In this document: piece by piece, positions 1 through 10,923 of the stretch
Position numbering within the stretch: position 1 is the stretch's first letter
Layout: every line of letters starts with the position of its first letter
Assembly: GCF_005502935.1 (NCBI RefSeq)
Contig: NZ_SCMP01000011.1
Location: 1 to 64,000, forward strand
DNA length: 64,000 bases
Direction of reading: 5' to 3'
Source: Pseudomonas sp. 2FG
GTDB lineage: Bacteria > Pseudomonadota > Gammaproteobacteria > Pseudomonadales > Pseudomonadaceae
Made by a program: the position numbers and the translations under genes
The notes under the pieces: generated by a model
The model's input: the letters and a program-made list of their open reading frames with translations, nothing else
What the model was told of the DNA's origin: nothing
Databases searched by the model: none

Positions 1-910
1 CCCCCAGGTAGCCCGTACGCGCCTTGCCCTCACCCCGCGCCGCGAGCGTCAGCGACACTTCAAAGCGCTGCCCGGCCCGCTCAACCGACACAACCACCCG
101 CTCGGCTGGACGCTGCCGCACCCGGTCGACCAACTGCTGCCAGTCATCCAGGGCTAGGTTATCCAGCGCCAGCAGCCGATCGCCTATCTGGAGACCCGCC
201 GCTTGTGCCGGCCCTTGCGGATCCAGCTCAGCCAACACTGCCGGCACTGCCGGACGCCAGGGCCGAATACCCAGGGCGGCGATCGGATCAGGCTCCTCAA
301 CCCCCTTGAGCCAATCGCGCAGCACCACTTGATGCGAACTTTCAGTACTGGAGCCAGACTCGCGCACCTGCAGATCGACCTTGCCGCTCTCGCCCAAGCG
401 GCGCACCAACTGCAAGTTGACTGCGGCCCAACCCGTGGTCGGCTCGCCATCCACCGCCATGATTTCCTGCCCCGCCAGCAGCCCGGCCTCAGCCGCCAGG
501 CTACCGGCCTCGACCGCACCAATCAGCGGCCGCACCTGTTGGCTGCCGAGCATGGCCAACACCCAGAAAAACACCAGTGCGAGAAGGAAATTAGCGATCG
601 GACCGGCTGCGACTATGGCAATCCGCTGGCGTACCGATTTGCGATTGAAAGCCTGAGCCAGCTGCTCGGAGGGCACATCACCCTCGCGCTCATCCAGCAT
701 CTTGACGTAGCCGCCCAGCGGAATGGCGGCAATAACGAATTCCGTACCCTGACGGTCATGCCAACGCACCAACGGCGTGCCGAAGCCCACCGAGAAGCGC
801 AACACCTTCACACCACAACGCCGGGCGACCCAGAAGTGGCCGAACTCGTGAAAAGTAACCAGCACCCCGAGCGCAACCACGAGGCCAAAAACCATATAAA
901 GCGTGCTCAT
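1..910 (-). CDS. rseP: RseP/MucP site-2 intramembrane zinc protease (N-terminal part, cut by window edge)
   Basis: Inner-membrane metalloprotease that cleaves the anti-sigma factor after DegS-type cutting, releasing the envelope-stress sigma factor (AlgU/RpoE). The reverse frame from the ATG at 910 begins MSTLYMVFGLVVALG and carries the zinc motif HEFGH at residues 21-25 within the first membrane segment. Two PDZ-like stretches follow around residues 115-300. About 303 residues are visible of the roughly 450 usual for the family; the C-terminal LDG motif lies outside the window. It is the last visible gene of the run from pyrH to dxr, 14 bases after dxr, as in other pseudomonads. Identification is by motif and synteny. 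Confidence 0.95.
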   Translation of the reverse strand, partial: MSTLYMVFGLVVALGVLVTFHEFGHFWVARRCGVKVLRFSVGFGTPLVRWHDRQGTEFVIAAIPLGGYVKMLDEREGDVPSEQLAQAFNRKSVRQRIAIVAAGPIANFLLALVFFWVLAMLGSQQVRPLIGAVEAGSLAAEAGLLAGQEIMAVDGEPTTGWAAVNLQLVRRLGESGKVDLQVRESGSSTESSHQVVLRDWLKGVEEPDPIAALGIRPWRPAVPAVLAELDPQGPAQAAGLQIGDRLLALDNLALDDWQQLVDRVRQRPAERVVVSVERAGQRFEVSLTLAARGEGKARTGYLG

Positions 911-924
911 CTACATCCTCCGCA

Positions 925-2115
925 CTAGCGCCCGTGGCGATTCAACCATTGCTCAGCCAGCGCGCGCGCCCTGGAATCTGCCGCCAACACGACATCTAGA
1001 CTTTCGACCACAGCCGCTGGCTCAAAATTCAGCACGGCATCGATGATACTCGCGATTTCAGGGAAACGAATGCGCCGCTCGAGAAAAGCGGCCACCGCCA
1101 CCTCATTGGCCGCGTTCAGCATCGCCGGAGCGGTGCCACCAGCCTCAGCCGCCTGGCGCGCCAGGCGCAGGCAGGGGAAACGCAGTTCGTCGGGCGGCAG
1201 GAAATCCAGGCGCGCGATACTGAATAGATTCAGCGGCGCCACGCCGGAGTCAATTCGCTCCGGCCAAGCCAGGGCATGGCTGATTGGCGTGCGCATATCC
1301 GGATTACCCAGTTGCGCCAGCACCGAGCCGTCGACATAGTCGACCAGGGAGTGAATCACGCTCTGCGGATGAATCACCACCTCCACCTGGGCGGGCCTGG
1401 CGTCGAACAGCCAGCAGGCCTCGATCAGTTCCAGGCCTTTGTTCATCATGCTCGCCGAGTCCACCGAGATCTTGCGCCCCATCGACCAGTTCGGATGGGC
1501 GCAGGCCTGCTCGGGCGACACCTGCTCCAACTCAGCCAACGGGGTTTCACGGAACGGCCCCCCCGACGCGGTCAACAGAATCCGCCGTACACCGACCGCA
1601 GCGAGCCCACGGGCATAGTCGGTCGGCAGGCATTGGAAAATCGCATTGTGTTCGCTGTCGATCGGCAGCAGCACGGCGCCGCTTTTGCGCACCGCCTGCA
1701 TGAATAAAGCGCCGGACATCACCAACGCTTCTTTATTGGCCAGCAAGACTTTTTTGCCCGCCTCAACCGCCGCCAAGGTTGGTTTGAGCCCGGCAGCCCC
1801 GACGATCGCGGCCATCACCGCATCCACTTCCGGATGCGCGGCGACCTCGCACAGCCCAGCCACACCCACCAGCACCCGCGTAGTCAGACCGGCGGCCAGC
1901 AAACCGCCTTGCAAGTGCCGCGCCGCCTCAGCGCCTGGCACTACCGCATAACGCGGACGATAGAGCAGACACAAGGCTTCCAGCTCAGCCAGACGAGCAA
2001 AACCGCTTAAGGCGAAAACCCGGTAACGCTCGGGATGCCGGGAGATCACGTCGAGGGTGCTGAGACCGATGGAACCGGTCGCCCCCAGCACAGTGATCTG
2101 TTGCGGCCGGCTCAC
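925..2115 (-). CDS. dxr: 1-deoxy-D-xylulose 5-phosphate reductoisomerase
   Basis: Cytoplasmic NADPH-dependent enzyme that makes 2-C-methyl-D-erythritol 4-phosphate, the committed step of the non-mevalonate isoprenoid pathway. The N-terminal Rossmann motif GATGSIG is at residues 11-17, and the metal/substrate motif DSEHNAIFQ and the SGGPF loop follow in mid-protein. I chose the GTG at 2115, which overlaps the cdsA stop as GTGA and gives 396 residues, the usual length; a TTG at 2127 is possible but poorer. It supplies precursors for the undecaprenyl pyrophosphate synthase encoded two genes upstream. Confidence 0.96.
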   Translation of the reverse strand: MSRPQQITVLGATGSIGLSTLDVISRHPERYRVFALSGFARLAELEALCLLYRPRYAVVPGAEAARHLQGGLLAAGLTTRVLVGVAGLCEVAAHPEVDAVMAAIVGAAGLKPTLAAVEAGKKVLLANKEALVMSGALFMQAVRKSGAVLLPIDSEHNAIFQCLPTDYARGLAAVGVRRILLTASGGPFRETPLAELEQVSPEQACAHPNWSMGRKISVDSASMMNKGLELIEACWLFDARPAQVEVVIHPQSVIHSLVDYVDGSVLAQLGNPDMRTPISHALAWPERIDSGVAPLNLFSIARLDFLPPDELRFPCLRLARQAAEAGGTAPAMLNAANEVAVAAFLERRIRFPEIASIIDAVLNFEPAAVVESLDVVLAADSRARALAEQWLNRHGR

Positions 2116-2927
2116 AGCCCCCCCCAACCCGCACTCCAGAGCAGTACCGCGAACATCGGGATGGCCGCGGTCAGGCTGTCGATACGATCCAGCACGCCAC
2201 CGTGCCCCGGCAACAGATTGCTGCTGTCCTTGATCCCCGACTGGCGCTTGAACATGCTCTCGGTCAGATCACCGACCACCGAGACCAACACCACCAGCGC
2301 CGCACCAGCCAGTGCCAGCAGGAAGCCCTTGCCCTGCCAGCCTTGCTGCAGACCGACCGCCGCGGTGATCAGCAGGCTGGCCAGCAGACCGCCATACAGT
2401 CCTTCCCAGCTTTTGCCCGGACTCACTTGCGGTGCCAGTTTGCGTTTGCCGAAGCGCTTGCCGGCGAAATAGGCGCCGATATCCGCGCCCCAGACCAGCA
2501 CCATCACCGCGATGATCAGGGCATTGGCCTGCGGCCACTGCTTGAGCAACACCAGCCCTTGCCAGGCCGGCAGGAGAATCAGCAAACCGATCAGCAGACG
2601 CCCCGGCAGGCCGCCCCAGTACCGACTGCTGCCCGGATAACCGAGCACCAGCAAGGTCGCAACGGCCCACCAGGCCACCGCCAACAGCAGTACCCAGGGC
2701 GCCAGTGCCGGCGTGAGATAGAGCAGGTAGAGCAGCACAGCCACCACTGCGGCATAGGCCACGCGCAGCGGCTGGGTGGCGAAACCGGCCAGACGCGCCC
2801 ACTCCCAACCCCCCAAGGCGACTACCGCACCGATAAACAGAGCAAAGGCTCCACCATCCAGCAGGAAGAACCCGCCTAGCGCGACAGGCAACAGCAGCAA
2901 CGCCGTGATGATTCGTTGTTTCAACAT
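2112..2927 (-). CDS. cdsA: Phosphatidate cytidylyltransferase (CDP-diglyceride synthase)
   Basis: Integral inner-membrane enzyme that makes CDP-diacylglycerol from phosphatidate and CTP, the branch point of phospholipid synthesis. The 271-residue protein has about eight hydrophobic segments and ends with the family signature: [11 protein letters not shown] followed by [13 protein letters not shown] near residues 225-250. The start overlaps the end of uppS by 7 bases and the stop overlaps dxr, so translation of the three genes is probably coupled. PlsB, encoded at 27.8 kb, acts earlier in the same pathway. Confidence 0.96.
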   Translation of the reverse strand: MLKQRIITALLLLPVALGGFFLLDGGAFALFIGAVVALGGWEWARLAGFATQPLRVAYAAVVAVLLYLLYLTPALAPWVLLLAVAWWAVATLLVLGYPGSSRYWGGLPGRLLIGLLILLPAWQGLVLLKQWPQANALIIAVMVLVWGADIGAYFAGKRFGKRKLAPQVSPGKSWEGLYGGLLASLLITAAVGLQQGWQGKGFLLALAGAALVVLVSVVGDLTESMFKRQSGIKDSSNLLPGHGGVLDRIDSLTAAIPMFAVLLWSAGWGGL

Positions 2928-3682
2928 TGAGCGCGAGCCTCGGCTGCCACTTGCTCACTGGTCTTACCGAAGCGACGCTGGCGGGTGGCGTAATGAGCCA
3001 ATGCCTTGCGCATGGCTTCGTGTTTGAAATCCGGCCAGAACAGATCGGAGAAGTACAGCTCGGAGTAAGCCAGTTGCCAGAGCAGGAAATTACTGATGCG
3101 GTGTTCACCGCCAGTGCGGATGCACAGATCCGGCAACGGCAGGTCGCCGGTTGCCAGGCAGGTTTGCAACAAACCCGGGGTTATATCTTCCGGCTGCAGG
3201 TGACCCGCCTGAACCTCCCGCGCCAAGCGTTGCGCAGCCTGCGCAATATCCCACTGACCGCCATAGTTGGCGGCGACCTGCAATACGAAGCGGTTATTCC
3301 CGGCGGTCAAGGCCTCGGCCTCGCGCATCGCCGCTTGCAACTCGGGATGGAAGCGTGTGCGGTCACCGATGATGCGCAGACTGATGGCGTTTTGATTCAG
3401 TTTTTTCGCCTCACGGCGCAGCGCCGACAGGAACAGCTCCATCAGCGCCCCGACCTCTTCGGCCGGGCGCTCCCAGTTCTCACTGGAGAAGGCGAACAGA
3501 GTCAAAACCTCGACACCCGCTTCGGCACACACCTCGATCACCGCACGCACCGCATCGACGCCGGCTTTATGCCCGGCAACGCCAGGCAGCAGGCGTTTTT
3601 TCGCCCAGCGGTTATTACCATCCATGATGATTGCCACATGACGTGGCACTGCTGGCAACCCAGCCTTGGCGTTCTTGTCCAT
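2921..3682 (-). CDS. uppS: Undecaprenyl pyrophosphate synthase (cis-prenyltransferase)
   Basis: Condenses isopentenyl diphosphate onto farnesyl diphosphate to make the C55 lipid carrier for peptidoglycan and O-antigen. The 253-residue protein carries the catalytic motif IMDGNNRWA near residues 19-27, with the magnesium-binding Asp, and the conserved RTGGEHRISNFLLWQ block near residue 190. Both are diagnostic of cis-prenyltransferases. It sits 14 bases downstream of frr and overlaps cdsA. Confidence 0.96.
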   Translation of the reverse strand: MDKNAKAGLPAVPRHVAIIMDGNNRWAKKRLLPGVAGHKAGVDAVRAVIEVCAEAGVEVLTLFAFSSENWERPAEEVGALMELFLSALRREAKKLNQNAISLRIIGDRTRFHPELQAAMREAEALTAGNNRFVLQVAANYGGQWDIAQAAQRLAREVQAGHLQPEDITPGLLQTCLATGDLPLPDLCIRTGGEHRISNFLLWQLAYSELYFSDLFWPDFKHEAMRKALAHYATRQRRFGKTSEQVAAEARAQC

Positions 3683-3696
3683 GACGATACTGGCCG

Positions 3697-4254
3697 TCAG
3701 ACGGCCATCAGATCCGCTTCTTTCTGCTTCACAGCCACTTCGATATCCGCCACGAACTTGTCCGTCAGCTTCTGGATATCATCTGCAGCACGACGCTCTT
3801 CGTCTTCGCTGATTTCTTTCTCTTTGACCAGCCCCTTGAGCTGACTCAGCGCATCGCGACGGATATTACGCACAGCCACACGGGCATCTTCCGCTGCGTC
3901 ACGGGCCTGTTTGGTGAAGCCCTTGCGGGTCTCTTCAGTCAAGGCAGGCATCGAGATAAGAAGGAGCTCGCCCAGGTTCGTCGGGTTGAACCCCAGCCCG
4001 GAACTCTGGATAGCCTTATCGACCGCAGCCAGCATGTTGCGCTCGAAAGCCACCACTTGCAGGGTCTGGGAATCCTTGACGGTCACGTTCGCGACCTGGT
4101 TCAGAGGTGTGTCGGCACCATAATAAGGCACCATTACCCCATCCAGAATGCTCGGATGCGCCTTGCCGGTACGAATTCGGCTGAAAGCGTGAGCCAGCGA
4201 TTCCAGGGTTTTCTTCATGCGCTCCTGCGCGTCTTTCTTGATCTCGTTGATCAT
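3697..4254 (-). CDS. frr: Ribosome recycling factor
   Basis: Works with EF-G to split post-termination ribosomes. At 185 residues it has family length, with the conserved [13 protein letters not shown] segment near the N terminus, the PLNQVANV turn of the small domain, and the helical C-terminal bundle. The ATG shares bases with the pyrH stop (ATGA), so the two are translationally coupled, as in most proteobacteria. Confidence 0.97.
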   Translation of the reverse strand: MINEIKKDAQERMKKTLESLAHAFSRIRTGKAHPSILDGVMVPYYGADTPLNQVANVTVKDSQTLQVVAFERNMLAAVDKAIQSSGLGFNPTNLGELLLISMPALTEETRKGFTKQARDAAEDARVAVRNIRRDALSQLKGLVKEKEISEDEERRAADDIQKLTDKFVADIEVAVKQKEADLMAV

Positions 4255-4994
4255 TGCTCGCCCTCCTCGATCAGGGTTCCTTCAGCGCCACCCACCACGA
4301 TATTCAGCAGGGCGCCCGGCTTATTCATATTGAAGACCCGCAACGGCATCTTGTGATCGCGGCACAGACAGATGGCCGTCAGATCCATCACGCCCAGCTT
4401 GCGATCCAAGACTTCGTCGTAGGTCAAACGGTCGAATTTTTCTGCATGGGGGTCTTTAAAGGGATCGGCAGTGTAAACGCCATCGACCTTAGTCGCTTTC
4501 AACACCACGTCAGCATCGATTTCGATGGCGCGCAGGCAGGCTGCCGAGTCGGTAGTGAAGAAAGGATTGCCCGTACCCGCGGCAAAGATCACCACATCAC
4601 CCGAATTCAGATGACGGATACCTTTACGGCGATCGTAGTGATCGGTCACCCCGACCATGGAGATGGCCGACATGACGATCGCCGGAATGTTCGAGCGTTC
4701 CAGCGCATCGCGCATGGCCAAGGCGTTCATCACCGTCGCCAACATACCCATATGGTCGCCGGTTACGCGATCCATTCCAGCCGCGCTCAAGGCGGCGCCG
4801 CGGAATAGATTACCACCACCGATAACCAAACCGACCTGCACGCCGATGCCAACCAACTGGCCGACTTCCAACGCCATGCGATCCAGCACCTTCGGGTCGA
4901 TACCGAAGTCTTCCGAACCCATCAGGGCTTCGCCGCTAAGTTTGAGCAGAATGCGTTTGTAGCGAGGTTGGCGACCACTCACCTGCTGAGCCAT
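4251..4994 (-). CDS. pyrH: UMP kinase
   Basis: Hexameric bacterial UMP kinase of the amino-acid kinase fold, making UDP for nucleotide and envelope synthesis. The 247-residue protein has the phosphate-binding KLSGEAL motif near residue 18, the GGGNLFRG loop near residue 58, and the nucleotide/substrate segment [13 protein letters not shown] near residue 140. A good Shine-Dalgarno (GGAGAG) lies upstream of the ATG at 4994. The 199-base gap to tsf holds a tsf terminator hairpin and a small palindrome, so pyrH probably also has its own promoter. Confidence 0.97.
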   Translation of the reverse strand: MAQQVSGRQPRYKRILLKLSGEALMGSEDFGIDPKVLDRMALEVGQLVGIGVQVGLVIGGGNLFRGAALSAAGMDRVTGDHMGMLATVMNALAMRDALERSNIPAIVMSAISMVGVTDHYDRRKGIRHLNSGDVVIFAAGTGNPFFTTDSAACLRAIEIDADVVLKATKVDGVYTADPFKDPHAEKFDRLTYDEVLDRKLGVMDLTAICLCRDHKMPLRVFNMNKPGALLNIVVGGAEGTLIEEGEQ

Positions 4995-5032
4995 GCGTGT
5001 CTCTCCTGCGGCGTTTGAATTCTGAGCAGGCT

Positions 5033-5047
5033 AATGCAGCCTGCATT
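5033..5047. promoter_or_regulatory. 7+7 bp palindrome in the pyrH leader
   Basis: AATGCAG, a single C, then its exact reverse complement CTGCATT. It lies about 40 bases upstream of the pyrH start, where an operator or a leader hairpin could act. No known regulator is assigned. Confidence 0.35.
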
Positions 5048-5137
5048 GATCGAGCGCTTGGACAGCACTCCTGGCATTTGGTGCCGGACAATGCACCAAT
5101 ACCGCTAACACATGCAATTTGTCGCCCTAGTTTGACA

Positions 5138-5169
5138 AAGAGGCTGCGCGCGTGAGCGGGCAGCCTCTT
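5138..5169 (-). terminator. Hairpin downstream of tsf
   Basis: A perfect 10-bp stem (AAGAGGCTGC with GCAGCCTCTT, loop of 12) lies 25 bases after the tsf stop. Read on the minus strand it is followed only by CTTTG, so the U-tract is weak and some read-through into pyrH is likely. Confidence 0.6.
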
Positions 5170-5193
5170 CGGGGCGACAGATATGAATCCGTC

Positions 5194-6063
5194 TTATTGC
5201 TTGCTGGCAGCCAGCTGTGCGGCAACTTCGGCAGCGAAGTCGACTTCGCCCTTATCGATGCCTTCACCTACTTCGAAACGAGTGAAGGACAGGATTTCGG
5301 CGCCAGCTTTCTTGGCCAGATCGCCAATCTTGACTTCCGGGTCCTTAACGAAAGGCTGCCCAACCAGGCTCGCTTCAGCGAGAAACTTCTGGATGCGACC
5401 AGCAACCATCTTCTCAACGATTTCAGCCGGCTTGCCTTTGATCTTGTCCTCGTTCAAAGCCAGGAAAATTTCTTTTTCCTTGGCAACGGTTTCTGCGGAA
5501 ACCTGAGTCGGATCGAGGAACTGCGGGTTGCTCGCCGCAACGTGCATGGCGATATCTTTTGCCAACTCGACGCTGCCGCCTTTCAGGGCAACCAGGACAC
5601 CGATGCGATGGCCGTGCAGGTAAGAGCCCACCACGTCAGCCTCGACGCTGGTCAGGCGACGGATATTGACGTTCTCGCCCACTTTCGACACCAGAGCCAG
5701 ACGCGCCTCTTCCTGAGCGGCGATCAGCGGAGCTGCGTCGGTCAGTTTGTCGGCGAAGGCTTTTTCGATGCTGCTGCTGACAAAAGCCTTGAAGTCGTCT
5801 TGAAGAGCCAGGAAGTCGGTCTGCGAGTTGACTTCGATGATCACGGCGCGCTTGTTGTCTTCAGCAACACGTACGGCGATCGAGCCCTCAGCAGCGATGT
5901 TGCCGGCTTTCTTGGCTGCCTTGATAGCACCAGCAGCACGCATGTCGTCGATGGCTTTTTCGATGTCGCCGCCAGCGGCAGTCAACGCTTTCTTGCAATC
6001 CATCATGCCCTGGCCAGTGCGCTCACGCAGTTCTTTAACCAACGCCGCAGTAATCTCTGCCAT
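5194..6063 (-). CDS. tsf: Elongation factor Ts
   Basis: Nucleotide exchange factor for EF-Tu. I chose the ATG at 6063 ([18 protein letters not shown]), giving 289 residues, the usual length. The N-terminal UBA-like domain carries [13 protein letters not shown], and the core motif SQTDFLA is near residue 82. It follows rpsB with a hairpin in the 125-base gap. An ATG-like start further upstream would add an unconserved extension. Confidence 0.97.
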   Translation of the reverse strand: MAEITAALVKELRERTGQGMMDCKKALTAAGGDIEKAIDDMRAAGAIKAAKKAGNIAAEGSIAVRVAEDNKRAVIIEVNSQTDFLALQDDFKAFVSSSIEKAFADKLTDAAPLIAAQEEARLALVSKVGENVNIRRLTSVEADVVGSYLHGHRIGVLVALKGGSVELAKDIAMHVAASNPQFLDPTQVSAETVAKEKEIFLALNEDKIKGKPAEIVEKMVAGRIQKFLAEASLVGQPFVKDPEVKIGDLAKKAGAEILSFTRFEVGEGIDKGEVDFAAEVAAQLAASKQ

Positions 6064-6131
6064 TTTCGAAATCCTCTTGGATAGGTCTTCAACCATTCCA
6101 CCCGGCAGGCCGGGCGATCAATTCTAAGGTG

Positions 6132-6160
6132 GCAAAAAGGGGGCCTAGCCCCCTTTTTGC
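6132..6160. terminator. Strong hairpin between rpsB and tsf (attenuator-like)
   Basis: A 12-bp stem GCAAAAAGGGGG / CCCCCTTTTTGC with a five-base loop, bearing A and T runs in the stem so it can act on either strand. It begins 28 bases after the rpsB stop. A partial terminator here would set the S2 to EF-Ts ratio; that is inference from position. Confidence 0.75.
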
Positions 6161-6188
6161 GTACCGAGTGACGCTAGACGCCTTCTAC

Positions 6189-6932
6189 TCAGCCTTCAGC
6201 CGACTCAGCAGCCGGAGCCTGTTCGACGAACTCGTCGGTGCCGCCAGCGGCATTGCTGCGACCGCGAACAACGGCGTCAGCCATGGCACCCATGTACAGC
6301 TGAATGGCGCGAATGGCGTCATCGTTGCCTGGGATGATGTAGTCCACACCTTCCGGGCTGCTGTTGGTATCGACGATGCCGATAACCGGGATGCCGAGCT
6401 TGTTAGCTTCGGTGATTGCAATGCGCTCGTGATCGACGTCGATTACGAACAGGGCATCAGGCAAGCCGCCCATGTCCTTGATACCACCCAGGCTGCGATC
6501 CAGTTTTTCCAGATCACGGCTGCGCATCAGCGCTTCTTTCTTGGTCAGCTTGGTGAAAGTGCCATCTTGGGACTGGATTTCCAGTTCACGCAGGCGCTTG
6601 ATCGACTGGCGGATGGTCTTGTAGTTGGTCAGCATGCCGCCCAACCAGCGGTGATCGACGAACGGCGAGCCGCAACGAGCAGCTTCTTCGCGCACGATCT
6701 TGCCAGCGGAACGCTTGGTGCCGACGAACAGGATTTTGTTTTTGCCCGAAGCCAGCTTCTCAACGAAGGACAGAGCCTCGTTGAACATTGGCAGGGTTTT
6801 TTCGAGGTTGATGATGTGGATCTTGTTACGCGCACCGAAAATGAACTTGCCCATTTTCGGGTTCCAGTAACGGGTCTGGTGGCCGAAGTGCACACCGGCC
6901 TTCAGCATATCGCGCATATTGACTTGGGACAT
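6189..6932 (-). CDS. rpsB: 30S ribosomal protein S2
   Basis: Protein of the small-subunit head/platform. I chose the ATG at 6932 ([20 protein letters not shown]), giving 247 residues. The conserved [15 protein letters not shown] block and the [13 protein letters not shown] segment identify S2. It is the first gene of the minus-strand run and is preceded by a leader of roughly 130 bases. In enterobacteria that kind of leader is the target of S2 autoregulation; the same is only plausible here. Confidence 0.97.
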   Translation of the reverse strand: MSQVNMRDMLKAGVHFGHQTRYWNPKMGKFIFGARNKIHIINLEKTLPMFNEALSFVEKLASGKNKILFVGTKRSAGKIVREEAARCGSPFVDHRWLGGMLTNYKTIRQSIKRLRELEIQSQDGTFTKLTKKEALMRSRDLEKLDRSLGGIKDMGGLPDALFVIDVDHERIAITEANKLGIPVIGIVDTNSSPEGVDYIIPGNDDAIRAIQLYMGAMADAVVRGRSNAAGGTDEFVEQAPAAESAEG

Positions 6933-7307
6933 GATAGTTCCTTGATAAGTCGGGTTAGGCCTCCACGCATCCCAATGACCAACCCCCAGCGCTAGCCGAG
7001 AGGCACCCAGGCCATCGTGTCGACACGTGTGTGGGTTTAAGCTTTTCAGGCTGGAGCCCGGAAAGCGGCGCATTTTATATCACAGCAGGCAACAAAACGA
7101 AACCCGCAGTGACGAGCACTCGAGAATGCTCGATCTTTACCGGCACTAATAAAGCAGGCCAAGAACAGCAGCTGCCGACATGACTCCGCTATATGCTGCG
7201 CACCGCTGGAATCACCGAGTTGTGCTTAGTTTCCCGTAGCGGTCTGCTAGAATCGCGCTTTCCCGTATTTTTGCCCTGCGCCTGTGTGCGCCGACGAGAG
7301 AGTTCGC
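6933..7307. promoter_or_regulatory. Divergent rpsB / map control region
   Basis: A 375-base region with no gene. On the minus strand a TATAAAAT box at 7072-7079 is a likely -10 for rpsB, giving a leader of roughly 130 bases. Upstream of it lies an interrupted palindrome, CGAGCA (7113-7118) and TGCTCG (7127-7132), around CTCGAG. On the plus strand a map promoter is proposed separately. I see no RNA gene here. Confidence 0.5.
7226..7253 (+). promoter_or_regulatory. Putative map promoter
   Basis: TTAGTT (7226-7231) and TAGAAT (7248-7253) separated by 16 bases resemble sigma-70 -35 and -10 boxes, 55 bases before the map ATG. Assigned by eye only. Confidence 0.45.
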
Positions 7308-8090
7308 ATGACCGTCACCATCAAGACGCCCGAGGAAATCGAAAAAATGCGCGTTGCCGGCCGCCTGGCCGGTGAAGTGCTGGAGATGATCGGCGAATAC
7401 GTCAAACCTGGCGTCACCACCGACGAACTGGATCGCATCTGCCACGACTACATCGTCAAGGTGCAGCAGGCCATCCCGGCACCGCTCAACTATAAAGGCT
7501 TCCCCAAGTCGATCTGCACCTCGATCAACCACGTGGTTTGCCACGGCATCCCGAATGAGAAGCCGCTGAAGGATGGCGATGTGTTGAACATCGACATCAC
7601 CGTAATCAAGGATGGCTACCACGGCGACACCAGCAAGATGTTCATGGTCGGCAAGGTCAGCGAGTGGGCCGAGAAGCTCGCCCGCGTCACCCAGGAGTGC
7701 ATGTACAAGGGCATCGAGTTGGTTCGCCCGGGTGCCCGCCTCGGCGATATTGGTGAGGTAATCCAGAAGCACGCCGAGAAAAACGGCTACTCGGTGGTCC
7801 GCGAATACTGTGGCCACGGCATCGGCCGGGTGTTCCACGAGGAGCCGCAAGTCCTGCACTACGGACGCGCCGGCACCGGCATGGAGCTGAAAGAAGGCAT
7901 GACCTTCACCATCGAGCCGATGATCAACCAAGGCCGCGCGGAAACCCGCCTGCTCGGCGACGGTTGGACCGCCATCACCAAGGATCGCAAGCTCTCCGCA
8001 CAGTGGGAACACACCATCTTGGTGACCGCGACCGGCTACGAGATCTTCACCCTGCGCCAGGATGACAGCATCCCGCGCACCTCGGCCTGA
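7308..8090 (+). CDS. map: Methionine aminopeptidase, type I
   Basis: Removes the N-terminal Met from nascent proteins. I chose the ATG at 7308 ([14 protein letters not shown]), giving 260 residues, the length of single-domain type Ia enzymes. The five metal ligands are all visible: the Asp pair in [14 protein letters not shown], the His in [12 protein letters not shown], the Glu in TIEPM, and the Glu in SAQWEHTI. The substrate His lies in NHVVCHGIP. It is divergent from rpsB, a common bacterial arrangement, and precedes glnD. Confidence 0.97.
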   Translation: MTVTIKTPEEIEKMRVAGRLAGEVLEMIGEYVKPGVTTDELDRICHDYIVKVQQAIPAPLNYKGFPKSICTSINHVVCHGIPNEKPLKDGDVLNIDITVIKDGYHGDTSKMFMVGKVSEWAEKLARVTQECMYKGIELVRPGARLGDIGEVIQKHAEKNGYSVVREYCGHGIGRVFHEEPQVLHYGRAGTGMELKEGMTFTIEPMINQGRAETRLLGDGWTAITKDRKLSAQWEHTILVTATGYEIFTLRQDDSIPRTSA

Positions 8091-8125
8091 TCGACCGCTC
8101 GCACTATCTAAAGGAAAGCTGCCGC

Positions 8126-10828
8126 ATGCCGCAGGTGGATCCCGAGTTGTTCGACCGCGGCCAGTTCCAAGCGGAACTGGCCTTGAAGTCCAGCCCAATC
8201 GCCGCGTTCAAGAAGGCGATCCGTCGAGTTCACGAAGTGCTCGACGCTCGCTTCAAGAGCGGCCGGGATATTCGTCGCCTGGTGGAAGACCGCGCCTGGT
8301 GCGTCGACCAGATCCTGCGCGAAGCCTGGGCGCGCTTCGACTGGAGCACCGAGGCCGACATCGCCCTGCTGGCGGTCGGCGGCTATGGCCGCGGCGAGCT
8401 ACATCCTTACTCGGACATCGACTTGCTGATTCTGCTCGATAGCGCCGATCACGAGACCTTTCGCGAGCCGATCGAACGCTTCCTCACCCTGCTCTGGGAT
8501 ATCGGCCTGGAAGTCGGCCAGAGTGTGCGCTCGATCGACGAGTGCGTCGAAGAAGCCCGCGCCGACCTGACGGTGATCACCAACCTGATGGAAAGCCGCA
8601 CCATCGCTGGCCCGGAGCACCTGCGCCAGCGCATGCTGGAAGTCACCAGCAGCACCCAGATGTGGCCGAGCAAGGACTTTTTCCTGGCCAAGCGTGCAGA
8701 GCAGCGCGCCCGCCACGGCAAATACAACGACACCGAGTACAACCTCGAGCCCAACGTCAAAGGCTCGCCCGGTGGCCTACGCGACATCCAGACCATCCTC
8801 TGGGTCGCGCGCCGGCATTTCGGCACGCTCAACCTGCACGCGATGGTCGGTCAGGGCTTCCTGCTGGAAAGCGAATACGCCCTGCTCGCCGCCTCCCAGG
8901 AGTTCCTCTGGAAGGTGCGCTACGCCCTGCACATGCTGGCCGGCCGCGCCGAAGACCGTCTGCTGTTCGATCACCAGCGCAGCATCGCCGGCCTGCTCGG
9001 TTTCGAAGACAGCAACAGCAAGCTCGCCATCGAACGTTTCATGCAGAAGTACTACCGCGTGGTGATGAGCATCGCCGAACTGAGCGAGCTGATCGTCCAG
9101 CACTTCGAAGAGGTGATCCTGCGCACCGGCACAACCGGTCAGGCACAACCCTTGAATAGCCGCTTCCAACTGCGCGACGGCTATATCGAAGTCGCTCATC
9201 CGCAGGTCTTCAAACGCACGCCGTTCGCGCTGCTGGAAATCTTCGTGCTGATGGCGCAACACCCGGAGATCAAGGGGGTACGCGCCGACACCATCCGCCT
9301 GCTGCGCGACCATCGGCACCTGATCGACGCCGAGTTTCGCAACGACATTCGCAATACCAGCCTGTTTATCGAGCTGTTCAAGTGCGAGATCGGCATTCAC
9401 CGCAACCTGCGGCGGATGAACCGCTACGGCATCCTCGGCCGTTATTTGCCCGAGTTCGGCGACATTATCGGGCAGATGCAGCACGACCTGTTCCATATCT
9501 ATACGGTCGATGCGCACACCCTGAACCTGATCAAGCATCTGCGCAAACTGCAATACACACCGATCTCGGAGAAGTTTCCGCTGGCCAGCAAGCTCATGGG
9601 CCGACTGCCAAAACCGGAGCTGATCTACCTGGCCGGCCTCTACCACGACATCGGCAAGGGTCGTGGCGGCGACCATTCGGAACTGGGGGCGGTGGATGCG
9701 GAAGCCTTCTGCCTGCGCCATCAACTACCGGTCTGGGATAGCCGGCTGATCGTCTGGCTGGTGCAGCACCACCTGGTGATGTCGACCACCGCCCAACGCA
9801 AGGACCTGTCCGACCCACAGGTGATCCACGACTTCGCCCAGCTGGTCGGCGACCAGACGCGCCTGGATTACCTCTACGTGCTGACCGTGGCCGACATCAA
9901 CGCCACCAACCCCAGCCTGTGGAACTCCTGGCGCGCCAGCCTGCTGCGCCAGCTGTATACCGAGACCAAGCGCGCCCTGCGCCGCGGCCTGGAACACCCG
10001 GTCGACCGCGAAGAGCAGATCCGCCAGACGCAAAGCGCCGCACTGGACATCCTGGTGCGTAGCGGCACAGATCCGGACGATGCCGAACAGCTCTGGTCGC
10101 AGCTCGGCGATGACTACTTCCTGCGCCACACCGCCGGTGATGTCGCCTGGCATACCGAGGCGATCTTGCAGCACAGCACGAGCCACGACCCGCTGGTGCT
10201 GATCCAGGAAACCACCCAGCGTGAATTCGAGGGCGGCACGCAGATCTTCATTTACGCGCCGGACCAGCACGACTTCTTCGCCGTGACCGTAGCGGCCATG
10301 GATCAGCTCAACCTGAACATTCACGATGCGCGGGTGATCACCTCCACCAGCCAGTTCACCCTCGACACCTATATAGTGCTGGACGCGGATGGCGGCTCGA
10401 TTGGCGACAACCCGGCGCGGATCAAGGAGATTCGCCAGGGCCTGGTCGATGCACTGAAGAACCCGGATGACTACCCGACCATCATCCAGCGCCGTGTACC
10501 GCGCCAGCTCAAGCACTTCGCCTTTGCCCCGCAGGTGACCATCTCCAACGATGCGCAGCGCCCGGTGACGGTGCTCGAGCTGATCGCCCCCGACCGCCCC
10601 GGCCTGCTGGCGCGGATCGGCAAGATCTTCCTGGACTTCGGTCTGTCGCTGCAAAATGCCAAGATCGCCACGCTCGGCGAGCGCGTAGAGGACGTGTTCT
10701 TCGTCACCGACGCGCACAATCACCCCCTGTCGGACCCAGACCTGTGTGCCCGCCTGCAGGCGGCGATCATCGAGCAGCTGTCCGACGCCGAGGGCCAGAA
10801 GATCGAATTGTCACGTATCAGCATCTAG
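8126..10828 (+). CDS. glnD: PII uridylyltransferase / uridylyl-removing enzyme
   Basis: Bifunctional nitrogen sensor that uridylylates PII (GlnB/GlnK) under nitrogen limitation and removes UMP when glutamine is high. The 900 residues hold a nucleotidyltransferase site ([17 protein letters not shown], residues 85-101), a central HD domain with [14 protein letters not shown] near residue 508, and two C-terminal ACT domains at about 705-785 and 815-895 that bind glutamine. It follows map by 35 bases with AAGGAAAG upstream of the ATG. All catalytic motifs are intact. Confidence 0.97.
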   Translation: MPQVDPELFDRGQFQAELALKSSPIAAFKKAIRRVHEVLDARFKSGRDIRRLVEDRAWCVDQILREAWARFDWSTEADIALLAVGGYGRGELHPYSDIDLLILLDSADHETFREPIERFLTLLWDIGLEVGQSVRSIDECVEEARADLTVITNLMESRTIAGPEHLRQRMLEVTSSTQMWPSKDFFLAKRAEQRARHGKYNDTEYNLEPNVKGSPGGLRDIQTILWVARRHFGTLNLHAMVGQGFLLESEYALLAASQEFLWKVRYALHMLAGRAEDRLLFDHQRSIAGLLGFEDSNSKLAIERFMQKYYRVVMSIAELSELIVQHFEEVILRTGTTGQAQPLNSRFQLRDGYIEVAHPQVFKRTPFALLEIFVLMAQHPEIKGVRADTIRLLRDHRHLIDAEFRNDIRNTSLFIELFKCEIGIHRNLRRMNRYGILGRYLPEFGDIIGQMQHDLFHIYTVDAHTLNLIKHLRKLQYTPISEKFPLASKLMGRLPKPELIYLAGLYHDIGKGRGGDHSELGAVDAEAFCLRHQLPVWDSRLIVWLVQHHLVMSTTAQRKDLSDPQVIHDFAQLVGDQTRLDYLYVLTVADINATNPSLWNSWRASLLRQLYTETKRALRRGLEHPVDREEQIRQTQSAALDILVRSGTDPDDAEQLWSQLGDDYFLRHTAGDVAWHTEAILQHSTSHDPLVLIQETTQREFEGGTQIFIYAPDQHDFFAVTVAAMDQLNLNIHDARVITSTSQFTLDTYIVLDADGGSIGDNPARIKEIRQGLVDALKNPDDYPTIIQRRVPRQLKHFAFAPQVTISNDAQRPVTVLELIAPDRPGLLARIGKIFLDFGLSLQNAKIATLGERVEDVFFVTDAHNHPLSDPDLCARLQAAIIEQLSDAEGQKIELSRISI

Positions 10829-10923
10829 CTCCAACCCTAGGGTGCGATCAGGCCAGCGGCCGCCTTGCACCGAACTTGATCCACCGGCGGCGCACTGCGC
10901 TGCGCTTATTGACGCCCGACACC

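Noticed and set aside
5152..6084. Long plus-strand open frames over tsf and rpsB
   Set aside because: They lie opposite highly conserved translation genes, have no ribosome site or motif, and are shadows of the coding strand.
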